From contig NZ_JAPDDR010000004.1 of NCBI RefSeq assembly GCF_025950095.1, forward strand, positions 372,001 to 436,000: DNA of 64,000 nucleotides, in the 5' to 3' direction. This DNA is from Luteolibacter rhizosphaerae. GTDB taxonomy: Bacteria; Verrucomicrobiota; Verrucomicrobiia; Verrucomicrobiales; Akkermansiaceae. The position numbers and the translations under genes were made by a program. Below are positions 1 through 8,441 of this stretch, one piece after another. Below the pieces are notes generated by a model. The model was given only the letters and a program-made list of their open reading frames with translations. It ran no database searches and was not told where the DNA came from. Position 1 is the first letter of the stretch. Every line of letters begins with the position of its first letter.

Positions 1-1292
1 GGGAAGGCCGCGGCGATATCCGCAGGCGGACTGATCAAGCGCAGTCGATGGATGCGCGATGGATAGCCCGTGGCGCTGAGTCGGAGCGAGTGCTGGCCCG
101 GCGGGAGCAGATAGGTGCCGGTCATCCCATTCGGAGTCAGCCCGTCGGGCACGCCTGTCCAATCGCGCTCCTGACCATCGACATGCAGTTGGAGGCTGCT
201 GCGGTGTTCCACCACGAGCAAGCTGCCTCCCTCCACGGTGGTGGAGATCGCGCTGTTCTCCGGCAGCACCACGAGCGAATCGTTGGATCCGCCGGGGCCG
301 GCCACGCCGAAAGGCAGCTTGCCGGATTGTTCGTGCTTGGCCCAAGTCAGGCCGGGGGTCTTCAAGGCTTCCGCGATGGCCAGTTCGGGCAGGATCTCGA
401 CTTCGTCCACGGCCATGTCGAAGGAGCCGCGCCCGGTGAGACCGGAGGCAGGGCCGCCATTCCACTCGGCGAGGTGGCTTCCAGCCGGGACAGGGAGGAG
501 ATTCCGGTTCCACTGGTCCATGTCGAGCGCCTGCCAAGCACCGCCATTCAGACGGAAGCTAGCCAGACCGTTCCCGCGCCGCAGATAGCTATAGCTCAGG
601 ATGCCCGGTCCTTGAAAATTGGCGCGCAGGGGCGGGCCGAGGAAGGGCTCGCTGGTTTGTGAGCGATCCACTTTGAGGTGAGACCATGCCGCTTTGCCAT
701 CAACGCGGGAGATGCCATCCCGTCCGATCCAGGCGTTCTCGCCATCGCTACTGAGACTGACTCCGGCGCCAGCGGCTGCCTCATTCAGGGGTAGCGGGGT
801 GTAGGGCTCCCAAGTGGCATTGCCGAAGGCCAGGAGATACGGGTCGCCATTGATGGGGAGATACTCGCGATAGGCCTCCCAGCGGACGAAATGCTCCCCG
901 GGACCTACTTCCGCACGTGGCGGATCATATCCTGTCTGCGTGGTAGCACCGGATTGGACCCCGTCGATGGTCACGCTGGTCCGGAAGAGTCCGGGTTCCG
1001 CGATCCAGCCCAGTCCCACCACGCCGGGGCCGGTGACGCGGGCTTCGATCAGGGTGGTCGTGCCCGCAGGGATGCCCCGGACCCTCAGTTGGGAGGGCTG
1101 GATGTCCCACACCGCGGATTCAAAGCTGTCGGCACTCCAGTCCGTGCCGGATGGAGCGTGCAAGGCTGTGGCCACCTGCTGGGGCGTGGGTGTTGCAGCC
1201 CTTGCCGGAACAGTGGCGAGGCAGAGGAAAAGGGGAACCCTGGAGACAAGGGGGAGGAGGGCCATGGGAGCGGATGCACGCAGGGCGGGCAT
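1..1292 (-). CDS. Exported protein of unknown function, C-terminus cut by window edge
   Basis: An uninterrupted reading frame runs from an ATG at 1292 to the left edge, giving about 430 visible residues and no stop. The N-terminus has a Sec-type signal peptide: basic start, hydrophobic stretch PLFLCLATVPARA, then mature sequence. The rest is rich in Gly, Pro, Trp and aromatic residues in beta-type patterns, with a segment reading SYLRRGNGLASFRLNGG that suggests a jelly-roll or Ig-like secreted domain. A second in-frame ATG at 1265 is a possible start. I recognise no family or catalytic motif. Shorter open frames on both strands here are shadows, because only this frame is open throughout. Confidence 0.75.
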   Translation of the reverse strand, partial: MPALRASAPMALLPLVSRVPLFLCLATVPARAATPTPQQVATALHAPSGTDWSADSFESAVWDIQPSQLRVRGIPAGTTTLIEARVTGPGVVGLGWIAEPGLFRTSVTIDGVQSGATTQTGYDPPRAEVGPGEHFVRWEAYREYLPINGDPYLLAFGNATWEPYTPLPLNEAAAGAGVSLSSDGENAWIGRDGISRVDGKAAWSHLKVDRSQTSEPFLGPPLRANFQGPGILSYSYLRRGNGLASFRLNGGAWQALDMDQWNRNLLPVPAGSHLAEWNGGPASGLTGRGSFDMAVDEVEILPELAIAEALKTPGLTWAKHEQSGKLPFGVAGPGGSNDSLVVLPENSAISTTVEGGSLLVVEHRSSLQLHVDGQERDWTGVPDGLTPNGMTGTYLLPPGQHSLRLSATGYPSRIHRLRLISPPADIAAAF

Positions 1293-1353
1293 GCCTTTTT
1301 GACCTCAGTCCGATAACTTAATCAAGCCGCGAGATATGTCCCGGGGCTTGGGG

Positions 1354-1752
1354 TCAGGACAGCAGGCGGCGGGCAGCCTTCAGGGTAAAGGCCCCGACGA
1401 TCGAGCCGAGCAGGTCCGCTATGAAATCCGGCAGATCATTCCCGCTGCGACCGAAGACGAAGCTCTGGTGATACTCGTCCAGCGCGCCGGTGAGCCCGGC
1501 GGCGAGGATGGCGAGGAGGAGGATCCGCCGCCAATTCGGCGTGGCAGGCTGGAGGCGAAAAAAGAAGGCGGCAGCCACGAGGCCGCCGCCGAAGAAATAG
1601 CAGAAGTGGATCAGCTTGTCGCTGAACTTGAAGTCGAGGCCGGCCGGGAAGTGGCGGGCTTCGGACGAAAGGACCCACAGCGTGGCGAACCAGATGGCAA
1701 AGGCGGCGAGCCAGAGCCAAGGGCTGCGCAGGAGCTGCCGGATCCGCTTCAC
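1354..1752 (-). CDS. VanZ-like family membrane protein
   Basis: A protein of 132 residues with four predicted hydrophobic helices (about 11-29, 46-64, 74-92 and 107-125). The central segment DKLIHFCYFFGGG and the later DEYHQSFVFGR...DFIADLLGSIVGA match the VanZ-like family pattern (H...F.F, DE.hQ, R...D...N/D.hG). The family is named after the teicoplanin-resistance protein VanZ, but most members have unknown envelope roles, so resistance should not be inferred. The start is GTG at 1752, one base after the stop of the BrnA-like antitoxin gene, suggesting translational coupling. No better in-frame ATG is present. Confidence 0.85.
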   Translation of the reverse strand: MKRIRQLLRSPWLWLAAFAIWFATLWVLSSEARHFPAGLDFKFSDKLIHFCYFFGGGLVAAAFFFRLQPATPNWRRILLLAILAAGLTGALDEYHQSFVFGRSGNDLPDFIADLLGSIVGAFTLKAARRLLS

Positions 1753-1753
1753 C

Positions 1754-2038
1754 TTACTGCTTGCGCAGCTCGTCTTCCAGTCGCTCGGCCAGCCACTGCT
1801 TCATCATGGACTGGTAGTTCAGGAAGCGGGAGCGGGCGATCCGTTTGATGCGGGAAAGCATCCGGGGATCGAAGCGCAGGGTGATGGTCGTGGACTCGCG
1901 GGAATCGGGCTCGTGCACGGAGCCGGACATCACGCGGGCGTCCAGTTCATGGGTGTCCCAGAAGCGGGCTTCGGCTTCCTCGTCGTCAAAGGCCGGGATA
2001 TCCGACCAGCGGGTGATGGGCTGCATGGGCTGGCTCAT
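1754..2038 (-). CDS. brnA: BrnA-like (CopG/ribbon-helix-helix type) antitoxin
   Basis: A protein of 94 residues that ends in a ribbon-helix-helix-like segment (about 50-94) with STTITLRFDPRMLSRIKRIA followed by a basic helical tail. That is the pattern of the CopG/BrnA antitoxins that bind DNA as dimers and neutralise a BrnT ribonuclease. Its ATG overlaps the stop of the upstream BrnT-like gene by four bases (ATGA), the usual toxin-first order of brnTA. The module probably autoregulates its own promoter, as known brnTA operons do. Family assignment is from motif and context. Confidence 0.8.
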   Translation of the reverse strand: MSQPMQPITRWSDIPAFDDEEAEARFWDTHELDARVMSGSVHEPDSRESTTITLRFDPRMLSRIKRIARSRFLNYQSMMKQWLAERLEDELRKQ

Positions 2039-2313
2039 TTGAACTCGGCGTATTTCCGCTCGTAGAATCGCTGTTCACCTTCCGTCATCGCGCGCGCGGT
2101 GATCACGCGGGTGCGCTTGCCATCCGTCCAGAAGCAGAGGAAGAGATAGCGGTCCGCCACGGTCCGCCCGAGGGCGTAGTAGCGGGACTCTGCCCCGTCG
2201 TGTTGATGGTCCGGAAGCAGGCGCACACCGAAGGGATCCTCGAGAGCTTCTTCCAGCTCGCGAGGTTTGATGGACTTCAGGTCGAAGTGGACGTCGATGA
2301 GGTCGAGTTCCAT
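2035..2313 (-). CDS. brnT: BrnT family ribonuclease toxin
   Basis: A protein of 92 residues. The C-terminal part contains RTRVITARAMTEGEQRFYER, close to the conserved BrnT signature (R-V-I-S/T-A-R...E...Y). The N-terminus lacks the classic FxWD-xxK opening in its textbook form but keeps a helix with D and E residues before DPFGVRL. BrnT toxins are small RNases related to RelE that inhibit translation under stress. The gene overlaps the antitoxin gene by four bases. It is the first gene of a transcript that likely continues through brnA into the VanZ-like gene. Confidence 0.8.
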   Translation of the reverse strand: MELDLIDVHFDLKSIKPRELEEALEDPFGVRLLPDHQHDGAESRYYALGRTVADRYLFLCFWTDGKRTRVITARAMTEGEQRFYERKYAEFK

Positions 2314-2463
2314 GGAAAACGTTTGCGGCCCGGAGAAAACACGCTTTGCGGGGAATGGGGAAGCGGAAAGGTCACGGAATGCCGTTTCTGCGGGAATCCC
2401 GTCCCCATTCAGCGACGTTAGGGGGGCGGATTGTCTTGGAAAGGGGGTGGAGGGGGATGGCTG

Positions 2464-2763
2464 CTAGGCTTCCAAGTGCCGGCGGATCCAGTCGGGATCC
2501 CGACGGCAATCGGCCGCTGCCCACACCACGACCTCGTCTTTTTCTTGGGTATAATAGATGGCGTGGGGGAACACTCTGCTTAGGGCTCGATGGTAGTCGA
2601 GATCGACTCTGCGGTGAATGCCGCCGGTGATCTTCAGTCCCTCGATATCCGCTTTGAGACAGGAGGCAAAATATTCGCCGAGCCCCAGCTCCTGCGCGTC
2701 ATAGAAGCGAAAGCCATCATTCAGATCGAGCAGGGCGTCCGCGGAGATCCGGACTTTGATCAT
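2464..2763 (-). CDS. RelE/ParE family toxin
   Basis: A protein of 99 residues when started at the ATG at 2763, which overlaps the antitoxin stop in an ATGA. An upstream in-frame ATG at 2796 would lie inside the antitoxin gene and is less likely. The sequence has the ParE/RelE layout: an N-terminal strand (IKVRISADALLDL), a helical hairpin with FYDAQELGLGEYFASCL, then strands ending in IYYTQEKDEVVVWAAADCRRDP. This C-terminal pattern (Y...hhhhhhhH/ADxRRDP) is typical of the family. Members either cleave mRNA on ribosomes or poison gyrase, and the sequence alone does not separate the two. Confidence 0.88.
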   Translation of the reverse strand: MIKVRISADALLDLNDGFRFYDAQELGLGEYFASCLKADIEGLKITGGIHRRVDLDYHRALSRVFPHAIYYTQEKDEVVVWAAADCRRDPDWIRRHLEA

Positions 2764-2969
2764 GCGCGTCCGATCGTATGCTTCACTTCGTCCCAATCCA
2801 GGATCGCCGCTTCGCCTCTGGCCGCTCGTGCCCTTCTCTCTTCAAGAAGTGCCTTATCGCGGGGCGGAATATCAAAGCTTTCGGCCCGGCTACGCAGATC
2901 CTCCCAAATGGCTTCCATGATCTGGAGCTTCTGGTTGAGGGGGAGCTGGGTGACCTCGGCAAGACTCAT
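2760..2969 (-). CDS. Addiction-module component (TIGR02574-type antitoxin)
   Basis: A protein of 69 residues, strongly charged and helical. The pattern LPLNQKLQIMEAIWEDL near the N-terminus and the ending with ILDWDEVK match the short antitoxins of the TIGR02574 family, which are found next to RelE/ParE toxins. The C-terminal part (about 40-69) is expected to wrap the toxin. Antitoxin first, toxin second, with a four-base overlap, is the normal order for this type. The stop of the GNAT gene lies 12 bases upstream of the ATG, so the module may share its transcript. Confidence 0.85.
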   Translation of the reverse strand: MSLAEVTQLPLNQKLQIMEAIWEDLRSRAESFDIPPRDKALLEERRARAARGEAAILDWDEVKHTIGRA

Positions 2970-2981
2970 GGCTTCCAGCCC

Positions 2982-3530
2982 TTAACCGGCTTCCGTTCCG
3001 ATTCCAACCGGATTCGCCGGTCCGATGGCTTGCTGATACCGCGCCACGAAGTAAGGCCCCACCTGCCTCTCGCTGTGGGTCTGGAAGCCCAGCCGCTCAT
3101 AGGCGGCACGGAGCCGTGGGCGGGCGGCTTCGCAATCGAGGCGGAGATAGCGTCTTCCGGCTTGGCGTGTGGCATCGCGCGAGAAGGCGATCATCGAGCT
3201 CATCACGCCTTGCCCCGCGAACTCCCGGCGCACGGCGATGCGGTGCAGGTAGAGAGCCTCGCCTTCCGGGAGGTCCGGCCAGAAGAGTGGATCCTCCGGC
3301 TGCATCTTGAAGACCCCGGCGGCTTTTGATCCGGCCCATGCGAGATAGAAGAGTCCGGCCTCCACATCCGCGGCGATGCGATCGGGGGCCAGTTCGCCGT
3401 CCTTCCACATCGGCGTGCCGGATTCCACAAGCCAGCGTGCGGCTTCCTGCAGGATACCCGAGACCACTCCGGTCTCCCCCGGCGCGGCTTGGCGAATCTG
3501 GAAGCCGGGGTTGTCGGAGACGGTTGTCAT
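2982..3530 (-). CDS. GNAT family N-acetyltransferase
   Basis: A protein of 182 residues. The GNAT core is visible: LYLHRIAVRREFAGQGVMSSM carries the acetyl-CoA binding motif A (R/Q-x-x-G-x-G/A form: REFAGQGV), preceded by a beta strand and followed by LRLDCEAARPRLRAAYERLGF, the usual motif B. It should transfer an acetyl group from acetyl-CoA to an amine. The substrate cannot be told from sequence. It lies 12 bases upstream of the TIGR02574/ParE module on the same strand. Confidence 0.9.
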   Translation of the reverse strand: MTTVSDNPGFQIRQAAPGETGVVSGILQEAARWLVESGTPMWKDGELAPDRIAADVEAGLFYLAWAGSKAAGVFKMQPEDPLFWPDLPEGEALYLHRIAVRREFAGQGVMSSMIAFSRDATRQAGRRYLRLDCEAARPRLRAAYERLGFQTHSERQVGPYFVARYQQAIGPANPVGIGTEAG

Positions 3531-3636
3531 GGTTGCGGTGGGGAGACTTGCTTGTAGCTGATGTCGCGGATCAGGCCACTAGGATTGTTGCCAGAGATAA
3601 GGGGTGCTGCGGGAAGAGCGTGAGTGAACATCCTGA

Positions 3637-3723
3637 GCCCCGGTAGGGGCGGAAGATGTTAGCCGGTGGCGTCAGCCACCGGAATTGATGGAGCGATATT
3701 TGAAGTCCCGGCAGGGACGACAC
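3637..3723 (+). repeat. Dispersed palindromic repeat, copy 1
   Basis: Contains three small hairpins in order: a GCCCCGGTAGGGGC palindrome, the stem CCGGTGG-CGTCAG-CCACCGG preceded by AGATGTTAG, and AGTCCCGGCAGGGACG. The same modules in the same order occur inverted at 3826-3912. The modular palindromes and intergenic location fit REP-like elements that are probably mobilised in trans. No transposase is in this window. Confidence 0.8.
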
Positions 3724-3825
3724 GGGGGTGTGGAGGGTGGCGTCGCGAACAGCGGGCATTTCATCCGTTCGGGAGAGCGAGGTGCGCAGTATGGGATGAA
3801 GGTGGATGCCGAGATGGTTGGCTCC

Positions 3826-3912
3826 GTGCCGTCCCTGCCGGGACTCGGTTCGCCGCTTCTCGCAACCGGTGGCTCACGCCACCGGCTAACATCTGTCGTC
3901 CCTACCGGGACT
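3826..3912 (-). repeat. Dispersed palindromic repeat, copy 2 (inverted)
   Basis: The reverse complement of this segment reads AGTCCCGGTAGGGACGACA, then AGATGTTAGCCGGTGG with its complementary arm, then AGTCCCGGCAGGGACGGCAC. This matches copy 1 module by module with scattered substitutions. A short fragment of the same palindrome (CCCCTGCCGGGACC) also appears near 22497-22510, beside the stop of another gene. Confidence 0.8.
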
Positions 3913-3952
3913 TTGGAGATCTCCCGGATGCTGCCTCCGAATCCGTGATGAC

Positions 3953-5884
3953 TCAGTCCCCGAACACATCCACCGCCAGGCGCTGGATGGTTTCCACATC
4001 GATGCGGAAGGCATTCGGATCGCCTTCGACCTGACCCACCCAGGTGCGGTTGCCCGGGGTGGTTGCGAGCGGGGCGAGGCGCAGGATGTATTGGCGCGTG
4101 CCGGTCTTCACTGCGTCCTTGTCATAGGCATCGGCGAGGATGCGGAAACTGAGGGCGGGAGAGGCGAGAGCGTTCTTCGCTTCCTGATCGTCCGGGGCCA
4201 GCCAGCGCTCGCCCTGCAGTCCCAGTAGCACCTTCAGCAATTGGTCGGCGCGCGCGGTTTCCAGTTCGGCGCTGCGGTCTTTACCCTCTTGGGTGGCCTT
4301 CCAGCTCTGCTGGATCATGCTATACTCCAGCAGCAGCGGCGGCTTGCCAGCGGTTACCCGCTCGACTTGGGAAACGTCCACTTCGGCGATCGACCATGGA
4401 TTCGCGCGCCGCCATTCCCACGGCTGCGTGGCGAGGGCGCGGACATAGGTATCATCCACCCGCATGACGGTGGGCACACCTGCGCGCATCGCATGCCAGG
4501 TGCCGTCGAGCGAGCGACCGAAGACGAACTCATAACGCTCGCCGCCGAAGGCGAGGAAGCGCAGCGAGATCGAGGGGCGGTCTAGCCCGTAGGGTGTGAG
4601 GTCCGTGGCGGCATCCGTCACGAAGTCCGCCACGCGGGTCTGCGTGAGCGTGCCCACCATGCGGGTTAGCGTGGCGTAGTTGATCGGCTGCATCTTGCCC
4701 GCCGTATCCTGATACTCCCAATCGCGGCCCTGCTCGCGCACCACGGGAATCTCAGGACCGGTGGAGGAGTGGATCAGGATACCCTGGATCGCCGCCGGGT
4801 TCAGCAGCGTGAGCATCGGATTGCGCAGGTCGTTGATGGTGTCCGGCAGCTCGGCCAGCGAGACCAAGTCGTCATCTTCTTCCTCCGCGGGAGCGCCGGG
4901 CTTGGTCTCGGTCGGCACGCTGGCCAGCGGCTTGAGCAGCAGTTCGAAGACGGTGTCCGGGCGATCGCTCACGGTGGCGTAGACCGTCTCCGCCTCCGCG
5001 CTGGCGGGAGGCATGATCTCCAGGATGACTTCTTGAGCTTGGCCGAAGTGCTTGATCGCGATCCGCTGGCGACCGTTGGTTTCCTCCGCTGGCAGGGTCA
5101 CCTCGGAGCGGTCCATCACGCGCTTCGCACGCAGCTTGAAGAGATCGGTGAGCAGCTTGGTCACCGCGTTCACATCGGTGGGAAGCTCCTGCGGCTTGGT
5201 GATGCGCCAAGGGGCCTTCTCCCCGCTGCGGGAGAGCAGCACCTCGGCCTCGCCGTTCTTGAGGCGCACGGTCTCTAACAACAGGGGATTGCAGAGGAAG
5301 GGATGGTGATCCCGCAGGTGGCGGAAGCCATCGCGGAAGAGCGAGTGGATATCCCCGGTGCCCGCATAGGTGTCGTCGCTGCGGCCTTCGTCGAGCGGCT
5401 GGATGAAGACCGTGCTGTCGTGCCGATCGTTCTCCTTGTCGTATTCCACCCACAGCGTCGGGCGTCCCAAGAGATAGTTGGCCAGACGATTGCCGTCCTT
5501 GTCCTCGATCAGCACGCCGATGGTTCCGTCGCGCAGGCCGGCCTTCGCCGTATCGATCTTACCCTCGGGGATGATGTCCACCACCTTCGTGCCGAGCGTG
5601 AACTGCACGATCAGGTTCGCCACGCGGGGGTCCATGCGGTCCTTCCACGGCTGGACGATGCGCCACATGCCGTCCTCGAACACGCACTCCGCCTTCACGC
5701 CGTTTCCGGCCAGGTGGATGCGGTGGATGTTCTGCGTCTCGAACTTGTAGAGATTCCCGCCGATCTCCGCGCCTTGCGAGCCGAGCAGGCGGTCGAGGCT
5801 GCCGTCCTTCACGTGCAGCACCGCCACCAGGGCGGCCCCGGCGGCGAGGATGAGCAGGAAGAAGGTGAACGCGAAGGATCGCAT
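3953..5884 (-). CDS. DUF4340 domain-containing membrane-anchored protein
   Basis: A protein of 643 residues with one N-terminal transmembrane helix (about 5-25) and a long periplasmic part. Repeated segments of the form W-x-x-x-x-P...(D)...V..L...L match DUF4340: WRIVQPWKDR near 73, WRITKPQELP near 225 and later copies, each a small alpha/beta unit. It is the third gene of a tight operon with a GldG-like protein and an ABC-2 permease (11- and 6-base gaps). In other bacteria this trio sits with an ABC ATPase and is linked to gliding or envelope secretion (gldAFG-type loci). The exact role is unknown. Confidence 0.85.
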   Translation of the reverse strand: MRSFAFTFFLLILAAGAALVAVLHVKDGSLDRLLGSQGAEIGGNLYKFETQNIHRIHLAGNGVKAECVFEDGMWRIVQPWKDRMDPRVANLIVQFTLGTKVVDIIPEGKIDTAKAGLRDGTIGVLIEDKDGNRLANYLLGRPTLWVEYDKENDRHDSTVFIQPLDEGRSDDTYAGTGDIHSLFRDGFRHLRDHHPFLCNPLLLETVRLKNGEAEVLLSRSGEKAPWRITKPQELPTDVNAVTKLLTDLFKLRAKRVMDRSEVTLPAEETNGRQRIAIKHFGQAQEVILEIMPPASAEAETVYATVSDRPDTVFELLLKPLASVPTETKPGAPAEEEDDDLVSLAELPDTINDLRNPMLTLLNPAAIQGILIHSSTGPEIPVVREQGRDWEYQDTAGKMQPINYATLTRMVGTLTQTRVADFVTDAATDLTPYGLDRPSISLRFLAFGGERYEFVFGRSLDGTWHAMRAGVPTVMRVDDTYVRALATQPWEWRRANPWSIAEVDVSQVERVTAGKPPLLLEYSMIQQSWKATQEGKDRSAELETARADQLLKVLLGLQGERWLAPDDQEAKNALASPALSFRILADAYDKDAVKTGTRQYILRLAPLATTPGNRTWVGQVEGDPNAFRIDVETIQRLAVDVFGD

Positions 5885-5895
5885 GAGAAGTCGGA

Positions 5896-7515
5896 TCAGG
5901 CCCGGCGCGATGACCAGACGATGGCGCCGATGATCAAGGCGAAGGCGGGCAGGAAGAAGAGGTTCACCCGGTTGATGAAGGAGAGCTGGCTATCCAGCAG
6001 CGGCAGCTTGTAGGTGCCCAGCGTCAGCGGGCCCTCCCCGGTGAGTTCCTCGCGGCCCATCAGCCAGTTCACGGAGCTGGCCACGAAGTTGCGGTTGATG
6101 TCGGTGAGGTGCTTCGGCGCGAGGAAATCGGAGTTCGAGATCACCACCATGCGGGAGATCTGGTTCGCGGTGTCATCGCGACCGCCGGCACCGCGGATCA
6201 CGGCTCCGGCCAGCGAGAGGCCGGTGTATTCGCTGCGGCGGGTCTCGCGGTCCTGGATCATCGGTCCGCGGTTGTCCTCGGAGGGATCGAAGACCGGATT
6301 CGGCGTGGCGAACTTCGTCTCACCCCAGAACTCCGGCGGAGTCTTGAGCAGGGAGGTGGGGAAGATCTTCTTGTTGATCAGATCCTCGTTGTTGTTCTCG
6401 CGGATCTCCAGGCTCGAGGTCGGACCTTCCAGCAACATCGCCTTGCCGGCGAAGTCCTGGGTGAAGTCCATGCCTTGCGTGAAGTTCCCGCGTGCGGTGG
6501 AGATGACCTGCTCGCCCTTCTTGGTGATCACGCGGTCCTTGCCCGGGGTGATGCCTTGGTTCCGCAGGAAGGCGCGCAGGTGCGGCGGGGTCTCCGAGGA
6601 ACCGAGGGTGACGAGGATGCCGGAGTTCGCGCGCTGCCAGTATTCCTCCAGCACGGCCAGCTCGGCGGCGCTGAAGTCGTAGGCCGGATTCAGGATCGCC
6701 ACCGCTGCGGCGTCATCCGGGATGCGGTCCAGCTCCGCGATGCGGGCGCCCAGCGTGAGCGCGTTCTGCGTGAGCAAGATGTTCTCGAAGCTGGCGAGCG
6801 GGGTGTTCGCTCCGTCTTCCGTGCTATAGCCGCTCTTATCCACCAGCAGGTAGACCTTGCGCGGCTTGCCCTCCACGGCGGCGACCACGCCGGTGGTCAT
6901 GGCGTCTTCACCCTGGAAGCCGGTCATCTTGCGCTGGCCCTTCTGGTCGGTCTCGAAGCGGGCCATGCGCTCCGCCTCGATGAAGCGGATGTGCGGGTTC
7001 GCGCCGGAGGAAGCACCCGCCGCGGCGGCTTGCTCTTTCTCCGCCTTCGACCGCGCATCCACGATGATGAGGTCGGTGTTGAAGATCGTCTTCTTGTAGG
7101 CCTCGGTGTAGACGCTGCCGAATTGATCCACCACCTGCTGCGCGCGGTCAGGCGAGCGCACGGGGTCGAGCAGTTCCAAGCGGACCTTGCCATTCGAGAG
7201 GCGCATGTATTCCTCCGCCAGCACGCGCACCTTCTCGTACATCGGGTTCACCCGGCGGAAGGCCACCAGCATGCGGATCGGCTCCTCGCGATCACGGATC
7301 GCCGCGGACTCCAGATAGCGCCGGGTGGAAGGAGAGAGCGTGTAGGATGCTTCGCCGCTCAGATCCTTCGGGATATGGTGCTGCGCGCTCAGGTAATTCA
7401 GCGCCACGAAGAGCACGACCACGCAGAGGATCTGCACGATCAAGAGCAGACCGGTGCCGAGACGCCGGATGGGTTTCGCCGCCTTTGCTTTAGGGCTTTC
7501 GGAATCCGTGCTCAT
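5896..7515 (-). CDS. GldG-family ABC transport auxiliary protein
   Basis: A protein of 539 residues with one transmembrane helix near the N-terminus (about 22-44) and one at the C-terminus (about 515-533), leaving a large periplasmic domain. The N-terminal part has the GldG/ABC_transp_aux pattern: YTLSPSTRRYLES followed by PIRMLVAFRR and LLDPVRSPDRAQ. Later GVVAAVEGKPRKVYLLV and VLEEYWQRANSGILVTLG resemble the ThuA-like/GATase-like core of this family. It is probably part of an export or gliding-type ABC complex with the permease encoded immediately upstream. Confidence 0.85.
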   Translation of the reverse strand: MSTDSESPKAKAAKPIRRLGTGLLLIVQILCVVVLFVALNYLSAQHHIPKDLSGEASYTLSPSTRRYLESAAIRDREEPIRMLVAFRRVNPMYEKVRVLAEEYMRLSNGKVRLELLDPVRSPDRAQQVVDQFGSVYTEAYKKTIFNTDLIIVDARSKAEKEQAAAAGASSGANPHIRFIEAERMARFETDQKGQRKMTGFQGEDAMTTGVVAAVEGKPRKVYLLVDKSGYSTEDGANTPLASFENILLTQNALTLGARIAELDRIPDDAAAVAILNPAYDFSAAELAVLEEYWQRANSGILVTLGSSETPPHLRAFLRNQGITPGKDRVITKKGEQVISTARGNFTQGMDFTQDFAGKAMLLEGPTSSLEIRENNNEDLINKKIFPTSLLKTPPEFWGETKFATPNPVFDPSEDNRGPMIQDRETRRSEYTGLSLAGAVIRGAGGRDDTANQISRMVVISNSDFLAPKHLTDINRNFVASSVNWLMGREELTGEGPLTLGTYKLPLLDSQLSFINRVNLFFLPAFALIIGAIVWSSRRA

Positions 7516-7521
7516 GTAAGG

Positions 7522-8274
7522 TTAGCGGCGCCAGCGGCGGTAGTCGATGACCTGGTAAGTGATGAAGAGGACGAACACCGCGGAGCTCAGGTAGAAGACC
7601 ACCGGGCGCGTATCCAGCAGGCCGCGGGTGAAGTAGTGCAGGTGCTCTTGGCTGGAGATGTAGTGGAAAAGTCCGGCAGCGCGGAAATCCTCGCCCCAAA
7701 TGTTCGTCACGTATCCCAGGAAGAACTGGATCACCAGCATGCCGATGGTGAGCAGGCCCGCGATGATCTGGCTGGAGGTCAGCGCGGAGGCCAGACAGCC
7801 CACCGCGGTGAAGGCCGCACCCATGAGCAGGATGATGGAGTAGGCACCGAGCATGGCCCCGGGAGCATAGGCCGGCGGGATGTCCGTGACCCACTCATAC
7901 ATGCGGAACTGCAGGTAGCCCGGGATCCACAGCAGGGTGTAGAAGGTCATGGCCGCGCCGTACTTGGACAGCACCACCTGCCAAGTCCGCACGGGCGCTG
8001 TGAGCAGGCCTTCCAAGGTGCCGCTGCGCTCTTCCTCCGCGAAGAGGCGCATGGTGATCAGCGGGAAGATAAAGAGGAACCAGAACCAGAAGAGCGTGGT
8101 ATTGAAGACCGAGTAGACCAAGCTGTCCTGGCTCGGCGCATCGCGGAAGCCCTTCATCGCGGTGGAGAGGGCCGCGCCCTGCATCGCCGTGACGAAGGCG
8201 AAGACCACCCAGCCGAAAAGGTTGAAGAAATACCCTTTCAGCTCTTTGCGGAGCATGATGAACAACAATCGCAT
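7522..8274 (-). CDS. ABC-2 type transporter permease subunit
   Basis: A protein of 250 residues with six predicted membrane helices, the last ending just before the C-terminal YRRWRR. The cytoplasmic loop EEERSGTLEGLLTAPV is the characteristic ABC-2 permease motif that contacts the ATPase. Residue 7 (M, in FIMLRKELKGYF) is an alternative start that would match the usual N-terminus of this family. It is the first gene of the permease-GldG-DUF4340 operon. The partner ATPase gene normally found directly upstream is absent here, where pdxH occupies that place. Confidence 0.88.
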   Translation of the reverse strand: MRLLFIMLRKELKGYFFNLFGWVVFAFVTAMQGAALSTAMKGFRDAPSQDSLVYSVFNTTLFWFWFLFIFPLITMRLFAEEERSGTLEGLLTAPVRTWQVVLSKYGAAMTFYTLLWIPGYLQFRMYEWVTDIPPAYAPGAMLGAYSIILLMGAAFTAVGCLASALTSSQIIAGLLTIGMLVIQFFLGYVTNIWGEDFRAAGLFHYISSQEHLHYFTRGLLDTRPVVFYLSSAVFVLFITYQVIDYRRWRR

Positions 8275-8441
8275 GAATTCGGTGGGGTGCCTGCGGGGCC
8301 GCTTGTTTAGGAGAAGCCCGCGGGGCGGGGAAGAGGAAATGTTGGAGCGTGAAAGACCGGGGCGGGTTCGTGCGAGGGATCGCCCATCGCCTGTTTCAAG
8401 CGGGTGCGGGCTTTCTGCTCGGGCTACGCGGCTTGGCGGGG

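Larger units (their letters stand above)
3531..3952. other. Intergenic region dominated by an inverted repeat pair
   Basis: This 422-base gap between the GNAT gene and the DUF4340 gene contains no convincing gene. It holds two copies of a roughly 87-base repeat in opposite orientation (3637-3723 and 3826-3912) separated by about 100 bases. The short open frames across it simply read through these palindromes. A promoter for the GNAT gene would be expected near 3531-3600, but no clear -35/-10 pair is visible. Confidence 0.7.

Noticed and set aside
6109-8310. A 733-codon plus-strand open frame across the GldG and permease genes
   Set aside because: It is antisense to two clearly recognised genes and crosses their junction; its His/Arg/Gly/Glu-rich composition is that of a shadow frame.
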